Positions 1-4,371 of a DNA stretch of 6,493 bases are shown piece by piece. The translations under genes were made by a program, and so were the position numbers. The notes under the pieces were generated by a model that saw only the letters and a list, made by a program, of their open reading frames with translations, was not told where the DNA came from and did no database searches. The DNA is from an uncultured Oscillospiraceae bacterium (lineage in GTDB: Bacteria; Bacillota; Clostridia; Oscillospirales; Oscillospiraceae): contig CAQCFX010000062.1 in the NCBI GenBank assembly GCA_948766235.1, positions 1-6,493 on the forward strand, given 5' to 3'. Within the stretch, counting starts at the first letter, position 1; the number at the start of each line of letters is the position of its first letter.

Positions 1-628
1 TGGCCAGCGCCTCAAAATCGGCGGGATAGTGAATGTTTTTTCGGGCAAACTGGGTCTGGCACAGCCGATGGACCAGACGAACCTCCTCCGGCAGCGCCTC
101 CGGAATGCCCGCCAGGCAGTCCTCCACCGCCCGGCGGGTGACCCCCGCCAAAAGATTATTGGAAATTCCCGCCGTGAGGGGATACACCGGCATAATCAGT
201 CCCGTATGCCGCCCATCCCCCTCCCGCTCGAACACCGGGTTGGTCATGCTCAGCAGGTTTCCCTGCCGCTCCACCAGGCCGAAGAACACATAATTCTCCC
301 CTGCGCGAAGAACCTCCCGGATATAGTCCTGGTTGAAAAAGGTGATGTTCACCGCCCCTGTGCCGTCCACTCCGCGCACCTTCACCAGGGACAGCCCTCG
401 GCGCACATAGCTCACCCTGGGCGTCTCGGCGATGATGAGGGATACGCAGCACGGCCGGTCCTGGGGCGCGTCTTTCAGAACGCAGCACTCCCGCCGGTCC
501 TCATACCGCTGGGGCAGGTGGTTCAGCGTGTCTCCCAGGGTGCGCAGGCCCAGCTTTTCCAGCTTCTTTCCTCTGGCGGGACCCACCCCCGGCAGCTCGG
601 TCAGAGGGGTCTGGCGTGTCAGCGGCAT
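1..628 (-). CDS. recG: ATP-dependent DNA helicase RecG, N-terminal part (cut by window edge)
   Basis: RecG remodels stalled replication forks and branch-migrates Holliday junctions in the cytoplasm. About 209 residues are visible of a protein usually near 680, so only the wedge/OB region is present and the helicase motifs lie outside the window. Near the N-terminus is the family's hallmark LPGVGPARGKKLEKLGL (about residues 12-28), followed by LPQRYEDRR. An OB-fold-like stretch then contains VSLIIAETPRVSYVRRG and ITFFNQDYIREVL, and after it come MPVYPLTAGISNNLL and the segment ending near ARKNIHYPADFEAL, all typical of RecG. The start is ATG at 628, with GGAGG about seven bases upstream. The gene has its own promoter and lies downstream of the SLH gene terminator, so it is probably an independent unit or the head of one. 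The reading frame is intact to the edge. I am confident in the family; the gene is incomplete only because the window ends. Confidence 0.93.
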   Translation of the reverse strand, partial: MPLTRQTPLTELPGVGPARGKKLEKLGLRTLGDTLNHLPQRYEDRRECCVLKDAPQDRPCCVSLIIAETPRVSYVRRGLSLVKVRGVDGTGAVNITFFNQDYIREVLRAGENYVFFGLVERQGNLLSMTNPVFEREGDGRHTGLIMPVYPLTAGISNNLLAGVTRRAVEDCLAGIPEALPEEVRLVHRLCQTQFARKNIHYPADFEALA

Positions 629-669
629 TTTGATCGCCTCCAAAACCGTTACAAAAATATGCTGCTGAA

Positions 670-698
670 ATTATAGCATACCCAATCCCATTCGTCAA
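670..698 (-). promoter_or_regulatory. Sigma-A type promoter of recG
   Basis: On the minus strand the -35 box is TTGACG (693-698) and the -10 box is TATAAT (670-675), separated by exactly 17 bp. An extended -10 TGC precedes the TATAAT. The predicted transcript starts near 663, giving a leader of about 35 nt before the recG ATG at 628. It lies between the upstream gene's terminator and recG. This is close to the consensus housekeeping promoter; activity is inferred. Confidence 0.85.
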
Positions 699-714
699 AA
701 GCCCGCGCAGGCGC

Positions 715-748
715 AAAAAGGCCCCGGGGAGCAATCCCCGGGACCTTT
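715..748 (-). terminator. Rho-independent terminator of the SLH protein gene
   Basis: A 14-bp stem (717-730 with 735-748, one C/A mismatch) closes on a GCAA tetraloop when read on the plus strand (TTGC on the minus-strand transcript). On the minus strand the stem is followed by a run of five T (719-715, partly in the stem). It starts 27 bp after the TGA of the 776-2443 gene and ends before the recG promoter, so it should separate the two transcripts. Confidence 0.85.
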
Positions 749-775
749 CGCACTGTTTGATTGGGTTTGCGCCGG

Positions 776-2443
776 TCAGGCCGCCTGGTCCTCCAGAGCC
801 TCCTCCAGCTTGGCGAAGAAGCTGTCGAAGATGACCTGGGCGTCCTCGCCCATGACGATATCCTCCGGCTCGCCGCCCAGCTCCACGAACAGCTCGCCGG
901 CGTCCAGCTTCACGCCGGCATACTGGGCATAGCGGTTCAGGAACTCCTGAAGCTCGCCCTCCGGCTCCGCCTCCAAGTCCTCCACCCAGCGCAGCACCAG
1001 GTCGTCGGGGCGGAAGTTCCCCTCCTGGTCGGCCACGGCGATGCCCGCGTCCTGAGCCCAGCCGATGGCCTCCGCCCAGACATGGTCGGCGGGCACGTCC
1101 TCAAAGGTGGACAGCTCCGCCTCCGGCCTGCCCGCCTGCTCCCACAGGTAGCCGATGGCGTCCGCCCGGGTGAACAGGCCCGCCAGAGGCACTTCCTCGT
1201 CCTCAATTTCGGTCAGGCCGAAGTCATAGTACTCGGGGAAAATCTGCTCAATGACCTGGGGAGGCAGGTTCTGCACAGCTTCCTCAAAGGTGTAGTTTGT
1301 GGTGATGGAGAAGCTGCCGTCATCGTTTCGGTTGATTTTCCAATTCTGGTCAAACCGATAAACGCCATCCTCCGTCTCCACATTCTCCAGCATCTCGGCA
1401 AGGTTCGTCACGCCCTTAACCGCGCCGGTTTTCCCAGCTTCAATTTCCGCCAGCGCCTGTTCAATGACGGCCTGAACGCTCTCGGGCAGCTCCTCAACCC
1501 TGTTCACCTTATACTCTACTTCGACCTCTCTCTCGGTGTAGGTCTTGGTAATCTCGTTGCCCACCAGCTCCGTCTTGGCCTCGTAATACGTCTCGTCTTC
1601 AAGAAGGTCTTTGTCTTCGCGGCCAGCAACAAGCCCACTGAGCGCGCCCTGCACTACCTGGCCGTCTTTGTCCTCGGTATCGCGGACATATCCCTGACCA
1701 TTGATGGAATCCCCTGTCTCTTGTCCATAGCCTTGGATAACGACTTTGATGGAGTTGTTCTGGTGAAGGGTGGCGGTGCCGTTGACGTGGATGGCCGGAC
1801 CGGCGAAGCAGATATTCCCGGCCTCGGGCGTGTCGGACAGGGAGCCGCCCCCTTTCACGCTTATCTCGCTGCCGTTGAAATTGTACCCGCCCCGATACTC
1901 CGCGTCAGAATTGGTGCAGTTTTCCACCGTCTCCCAAATCACCGTATATGTGTACTGGGCCACGCTGCCGTTGGGATCCGATTCATCGTCGTACTGATAC
2001 TGGCCGATGTTGTGGAAAGCTGTCACCGTAACGCGTGTCACCTTGTCGCCTTCCTGCTCGCCATCCGCCGCACTCCAGTCGTAATACAGCCCGTTCTCAA
2101 ACGTCTGCTCCTCACCGGCTTTCGGCGCGGTATAACCCTCCGGGAGCTTTCCACCATTATCCAATTCCTTTGCGTCGGGGTTCTCAGCTTTTTCGTCCTC
2201 CGCCTGGTCTCTTATGGGAGCTTGGGCGGCAATCTCCTCAGTGACCGTCCCTTTGCCCATAAAGGCCCACCCGTCGTTGGTTCCGGTCCCAGGTCCCCTG
2301 CTCTCCACGAGGTTTATTTGCTCTTTTTGAACTTCCACATAATAGTAGGCATCCACGCCCTCCGCCGCGAACGCGGGGGCGGCCATGCCCAGGCACAACA
2401 CCAAAGAGAGGGCGACGGACAACAATCTGCTCACTTTTCTCAT
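776..2443 (-). CDS. Secreted surface protein with a C-terminal SLH region, under a c-di-GMP riboswitch
   Basis: Predicted exported protein of 555 residues. Residues 1-27 form a signal peptide: MRK, a hydrophobic core (SVALSLVLCLGM), then APAFAA, with cleavage expected near A26/A27. C17 does not fit a lipobox because L precedes it. Residues about 28-420 match no family I recognise. They are polar and acidic, with a Gly/Asn-rich segment around 187-240, and the mature protein has only two cysteines (C176, C212), possibly a disulfide. Residues about 424-490 resemble S-layer homology repeats: FTRADAIGYLWEQAG, then TFEDVPADHVWAEAIGWAQDAGI, then NFRPDDLVLRW. This is roughly one full repeat plus the end of another, while anchoring regions usually carry three, and the usual TRAE/TRAQ near the end is degenerate (VLRWVED). 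A very acidic tail follows. I chose ATG 2443 over an upstream in-frame ATG at 2506 because the signal peptide starts at 2443 and the longer form would translate the riboswitch platform. AAGGAAGGAAG serves as a somewhat distant ribosome binding site. Likely a wall-attached adhesin or envelope protein; its exact role is unknown. Confidence 0.85.
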   Translation of the reverse strand: MRKVSRLLSVALSLVLCLGMAAPAFAAEGVDAYYYVEVQKEQINLVESRGPGTGTNDGWAFMGKGTVTEEIAAQAPIRDQAEDEKAENPDAKELDNGGKLPEGYTAPKAGEEQTFENGLYYDWSAADGEQEGDKVTRVTVTAFHNIGQYQYDDESDPNGSVAQYTYTVIWETVENCTNSDAEYRGGYNFNGSEISVKGGGSLSDTPEAGNICFAGPAIHVNGTATLHQNNSIKVVIQGYGQETGDSINGQGYVRDTEDKDGQVVQGALSGLVAGREDKDLLEDETYYEAKTELVGNEITKTYTEREVEVEYKVNRVEELPESVQAVIEQALAEIEAGKTGAVKGVTNLAEMLENVETEDGVYRFDQNWKINRNDDGSFSITTNYTFEEAVQNLPPQVIEQIFPEYYDFGLTEIEDEEVPLAGLFTRADAIGYLWEQAGRPEAELSTFEDVPADHVWAEAIGWAQDAGIAVADQEGNFRPDDLVLRWVEDLEAEPEGELQEFLNRYAQYAGVKLDAGELFVELGGEPEDIVMGEDAQVIFDSFFAKLEEALEDQAA

Positions 2444-2545
2444 GTCTCTTTTTCTTCCTTCCTTTGCATTTTCCGGACGCAAAGGGTTCGGCAATCGAAC
2501 AAGCATAGCGCTGCGCCGCGCCTTAGCTTCAAGGTTTTAGGACCC
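2444..2545 (-). promoter_or_regulatory. Expression platform of the c-di-GMP riboswitch (ribosome-binding-site control)
   Basis: This is the untranslated stretch between aptamer and ATG. The 5' arm CCTTTGC (2479-2485) can pair with GCAAAGG (2461-2467), which runs directly into the AAGGAAG binding site (2460-2454) and would hinder ribosome access. A local hairpin GTTCG/CGAAC (2486-2500) sits just upstream. Three segments here are exact complements of aptamer segments: 2475-2484 with 2604-2613 (10 bp), 2486-2492 with 2561-2567 (7 bp) and 2503-2509 with 2553-2559 (7 bp). All three are nested, so they could form together as one alternative hairpin. No U-rich terminator is present, which favours translational control. 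The pairings are seen in the sequence; the direction of switching is inferred. Confidence 0.7.
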
Positions 2546-2642
2546 GCAGTTTGCTATGCAGCCGAACGAGCTTGGGGGCGCTCACGCGCCCGACCGCCTC
2601 TGGCTTTGCGTCCCACCGTCTCCAATGGTTTGCCAAATTTGC
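2546..2642 (-). promoter_or_regulatory. Cyclic di-GMP-I (GEMM-I) riboswitch aptamer
   Basis: The RNA read from the minus strand carries the GEMM signature: GGCAAACC (2634-2627), a short P2 hairpin closed by a GAGA (GNRA) loop, then GGGACGCAAAGCC (2614-2602). The P3 arm follows, with AGCC/GGCT at its base and a GC-rich tip, GGGCGC/GCGCCC, closed by GTGA. The 3' side ends with AUAGC (2557-2553), matching the conserved segment that holds the ligand-pairing cytosine. A P1-like helix closes the domain: TTTG/CAAA and GCA/TGC around a small internal loop. The length (about 97 nt) suits the class. The G positions before CAAACC are kept, which favours c-di-GMP over the cGAMP-type variants. It lies about 100 nt upstream of a surface protein gene, a usual target of this class in Clostridia. 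Confidence 0.9.
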
Positions 2643-2720
2643 CATCTTACATTTGGCGGCTTGCTTCGTTCCAGCGGTCCGTCCGCCTACCTCTATCCTC
2701 CTCTCCGACGGGAAAGCTCT

Positions 2721-2767
2721 TTATTCGTGTTGGGAAACAACACGAATAAGCAGACCCATGGGTCTGC
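2721..2767 (-). repeat. Two abutting perfect inverted repeats at the 5' end of the riboswitch leader
   Basis: The first is an 18-bp perfect palindrome, GCAGACCCATGGGTCTGC (2750-2767). Directly next to it is a perfect 12-bp inverted repeat, TTATTCGTGTTG / CAACACGAATAA (2721-2732 and 2738-2749), around a 5-nt loop. From the predicted start near 2770 they would be the first folded elements of the SLH mRNA. Neither is followed by a T run on either strand, so they do not look like ordinary terminators. They may stabilise the 5' end of the mRNA, or the palindrome may be an operator; neither can be decided here. Confidence 0.75.
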
Positions 2768-2776
2768 CTCGCTGCC

Positions 2777-2805
2777 AGTATAGCACTCCCTGTCGAAAAA
2801 CACAA
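2777..2805 (-). promoter_or_regulatory. Candidate promoter of the riboswitch-SLH transcript
   Basis: On the minus strand the -35 box is TTGTGT (2800-2805) and the -10 box is TATACT (2777-2782), with 17 bp between them and an extended -10 TGC. The GTGCTATACT around the -10 is identical to that of the ferritin promoter at 4344-4371. The predicted start near 2770 gives a leader of about 330 nt that contains the whole riboswitch. The -35 is weak, so the extended -10 is the main support. Confidence 0.65.
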
Positions 2806-2844
2806 GCTGACTTTCCAAAATCTTTTTGTTTTTCCCGCCCAATG

Positions 2845-2874
2845 GTATAAACTGCCGCGCCCTCGTCCACAATA
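2845..2874 (+). promoter_or_regulatory. Candidate promoter(s) of the M23 protein gene
   Basis: Two overlapping readings are possible. A housekeeping reading uses the extended -10 TGGTATAAA (TATAAA at 2846-2851) with only a weak T-rich -35 around 2823-2828; the leader would then be about 34 nt. A forespore sigma-F/G reading uses GTATA (2845-2849), 15 bp, then GTCCACAATA (2865-2874), close to the GYATA-N15-GGNNANANTR pattern. The second reading would start transcription almost at the ribosome binding site (2880-2884), which weakens it. Confidence 0.45.
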
Positions 2875-2891
2875 GGGCCGGAGGTGTCATT

Positions 2892-3656
2892 ATGAACAGT
2901 AAACGAACTTGGATTGAAAAGCTTGGCGATTTCATCTCAGGAAAGGGTTTCTATCTTGTGGTACTCATCTGCGTGGCCGCCATCGCTCTGTCCGGCTTCT
3001 ATCTGGTGCAGGGCGTGCGCGACGGACTGGACGACACTTTGGACCAGCCCGTGTCCGGCTCCGCCGGCATTGTGGAGCAGCCCTCGGCTAAGCCGTCTGC
3101 CGCCCCGTCCGCCCGGCCCAGCGTGCCGCCCTCTCCCCAGCCGAGCCAGCAGCAGCCCTCCCCCGCCGTCACTCCGGCCCCCTCGGCGCAGCCTTCCGCG
3201 GCCCTCACCGCCCCGCCCTCTCCCGTGCCCACCACTCCGGCCGCACTGGTCTTTACATGGCCGGTGAACGGGACGCTCATTGCGGACTTCTCCGTGGAGG
3301 CGCTGGCCTACAGTGAGACCATGGGCGACTGGCGCACCCACGATGGGCTGGACCTGGCCGTCTCCCTGGGCGCCCAAGTGCTGGCCACCGCCAACGGAAC
3401 CGTCTCCAAAATCTATCAGGACGACTTCATGGGCACCACCGTGGAAATCGACCACGGCAGCGGCCTCACCAGCCAGTACTCCAACCTGGCCGAGGTGCCC
3501 ACCGTCAGCATCGGAGACGAGGTAAAAACCGGGACCGTCATCGGCTCGGTGGGGGCCACCGCCGCCGCGGAGCTGGGCAGCCAGGCCCATCTCCATTTCG
3601 CCATGTACCAGGACGGAAACCCCGTCAATCCCCACGACTATCTTCCCAGCAAATAG
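2892..3656 (+). CDS. SpoIIQ-like membrane-anchored M23 (LytM-type) peptidase-family protein
   Basis: Protein of 254 residues. The N-terminus is short and cytoplasmic, followed by one membrane segment (about residues 20-39, FYLVVLICVAAIALSGFYLV), so the rest should lie outside the membrane. Residues about 53-118 form a Pro/Ser/Ala-rich spacer. The M23 domain spans about 120-254, opening with FTWPVNG and including ETMGDWRTHDGLDLA. The metal-binding set is present: H150 and D154 (HxxxD), plus H233 and H235 (AHLHF). The histidine expected in the later YxHL motif is replaced: SQYSNL has N198. The GDWRTHDGLD signature with a single membrane anchor resembles clostridial SpoIIQ, the forespore partner of SpoIIIAH during engulfment, but a general wall hydrolase is also possible. 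ATG 2892 has GGAGG seven bases upstream; an in-frame upstream start would add 22 residues without such a site. It is transcribed alone, divergent from the SLH gene. Confidence 0.88.
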   Translation: MNSKRTWIEKLGDFISGKGFYLVVLICVAAIALSGFYLVQGVRDGLDDTLDQPVSGSAGIVEQPSAKPSAAPSARPSVPPSPQPSQQQPSPAVTPAPSAQPSAALTAPPSPVPTTPAALVFTWPVNGTLIADFSVEALAYSETMGDWRTHDGLDLAVSLGAQVLATANGTVSKIYQDDFMGTTVEIDHGSGLTSQYSNLAEVPTVSIGDEVKTGTVIGSVGATAAAELGSQAHLHFAMYQDGNPVNPHDYLPSK

Positions 3657-3662
3657 AACCGA

Positions 3663-3678
3663 TGTTTCACGTGAAACA
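3663..3678. promoter_or_regulatory. parS site (ParB/Spo0J binding palindrome)
   Basis: TGTTTCACGTGAAACA is a perfect 16-bp palindrome and matches the Firmicutes chromosomal parS consensus at all positions. ParB (Spo0J) loads as a clamp at such sites, spreads along the DNA and recruits SMC to organise and segregate the chromosome. It lies 7 bp after the M23 stop codon and 2 bp before the terminator stem, so it is outside any coding sequence. Only one copy is in the window, and no parA or parB gene is visible. Confidence 0.9.
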
Positions 3679-3680
3679 CC

Positions 3681-3719
3681 GGCAAAAGCCCGGCCCCAAA
3701 CAGGGGCCGGGCTTTTGCC
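3681..3719. terminator. Bidirectional terminator between convergent genes
   Basis: A perfect 17-bp stem (3681-3697 with 3703-3719) flanks an AAACA loop. AAAA on the left arm and TTTT on the right arm give a U tract in both directions. It sits between the plus-strand M23 gene and the minus-strand ferritin gene, so it should serve both. The 55 bases from 3720 to 3774, up to the ferritin stop, hold nothing else I can support. Confidence 0.92.
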
Positions 3720-3774
3720 ATGGGCGGCTGTCGCCGCAAAGCGGTCAGGGCGCTCGGTCGCTTCTCCGCGCTTC

Positions 3775-4284
3775 TTATAATTGCAGCGACGGGGCAGAGT
3801 ACACCCGGCCGGCCAGCTCGCTGTTGAGCATATACAGCGCCTTGGCGTCGCCGCCGAACAGCTCCATCTTGGTAATCATGTCGGAGGAATTTTTCTCCTC
3901 CTCGCCCTGCTCCTTCACAAACCAGTCCAGGAACTGCACGGTGCGGTAATCATGGACCTCCTGGGCGGCGGCATAGATGGTGTTGATGAGGCCGGTGACA
4001 TACTGCTCGTGGGCGTGGGCGGCGGTGAGCGGGTCCATCAGGGTTTTGAACTCCTTATCCGGCTTGGCGATGGCCTCCAGCGTGACGCTCTCGCCGTTGT
4101 TGTGCAGATAGCGGTACATAAGCATGGCGTGGTCCTGCTCCTCCTTGGCCTGAATCTCATACCAGTTGGCGAAGCCGTCCAGCCCTTTGGCGTCGTAGAA
4201 ATTGGCCATATCCAAATATAAGTACGCGGAATACAGCTCCTTGTTGATTTGCTCGTTCAGCAGCGCGGAAACCTTTTGGTCCAT
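3775..4284 (-). CDS. Ferritin (bacterial, non-haem, FtnA-like)
   Basis: A 169-residue iron-storage protein, the usual ferritin length. It is expected to form a 24-subunit cytoplasmic shell that oxidises Fe(II) at a ferroxidase centre and stores it as a mineral core. Visible ligands are E16 (NKELYSAYLYL), Y23, E49 and H52 (KEEQDH), E93 (AHAHEQY) and the E/Q pair at 125-126 followed by EEE (FVKEQGEEE), matching the FtnA-type pattern. The helical pattern runs through to VYSAPSLQL. I chose ATG 4284 because AAGGAG lies eight bases upstream; the in-frame GTG at 4293 would sit on that site. The gene has its own strong promoter, and the terminator at 3681-3719 follows it. There is no terminator between it and the upstream GH2 gene, so some read-through is possible. 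I see no clear Fur or PerR box. Confidence 0.96.
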   Translation of the reverse strand: MDQKVSALLNEQINKELYSAYLYLDMANFYDAKGLDGFANWYEIQAKEEQDHAMLMYRYLHNNGESVTLEAIAKPDKEFKTLMDPLTAAHAHEQYVTGLINTIYAAAQEVHDYRTVQFLDWFVKEQGEEEKNSSDMITKMELFGGDAKALYMLNSELAGRVYSAPSLQL

Positions 4285-4317
4285 GCGTAACACTCCTTTT
4301 ATCTATATCATGCTTTT

Positions 4318-4334
4318 CCCATGTTTTTCACGGG
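4318..4334 (-). repeat. Small hairpin in the ferritin mRNA leader
   Basis: On the minus strand CCCGTG and CATGGG can pair (six pairs, one of them G-U) around an AAAAA loop. It lies just after the predicted transcription start and about 33 nt before the ferritin ATG. No U tract follows, so it is not a terminator. It may protect the 5' end of the mRNA, or it may be chance. Confidence 0.35.
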
Positions 4335-4343
4335 TCCACTCCG

Positions 4344-4371
4344 AGTATAGCACATTGTATTCCCCTGTCAA
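4344..4371 (-). promoter_or_regulatory. Strong promoter of the ferritin gene
   Basis: On the minus strand the -35 is a perfect TTGACA (4366-4371) and the -10 is TATACT (4344-4349), with 16 bp between them and an extended -10 TGC. Transcription should start near 4337, about 53 nt before the ATG. The TGA stop of the GH2 gene (4368-4370) lies inside the TTGACA box. Confidence 0.88.

Noticed and set aside
29..676. Plus-strand open frame of 215 codons at the left end
   Set aside because: It is antisense to recG, whose minus-strand frame gives clear RecG motifs, a promoter and a ribosome binding site.
2444..2506. 21-residue N-terminal extension of the SLH protein (ATG at 2506)
   Set aside because: It lies within the riboswitch expression platform, precedes a complete signal peptide and lacks its own ribosome binding site.
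761..2749. Long plus-strand open frame (662 codons)
   Set aside because: It is antisense to the SLH gene and its riboswitch leader. Its translation has no recognisable domains and is rich in the Leu/Val/Arg/His typical of a GC-rich shadow frame, and the minus frame has a signal peptide and SLH motifs.
2721..2749. Terminator reading of the 12-bp hairpin
   Set aside because: There is no T run after the stem on either strand, and no gene ends next to it.
3662..3949. Small plus-strand frame starting MFHVKH
   Set aside because: The first codons are only the parS palindrome read as protein. The frame then runs through the terminator and the antisense strand of ferritin.
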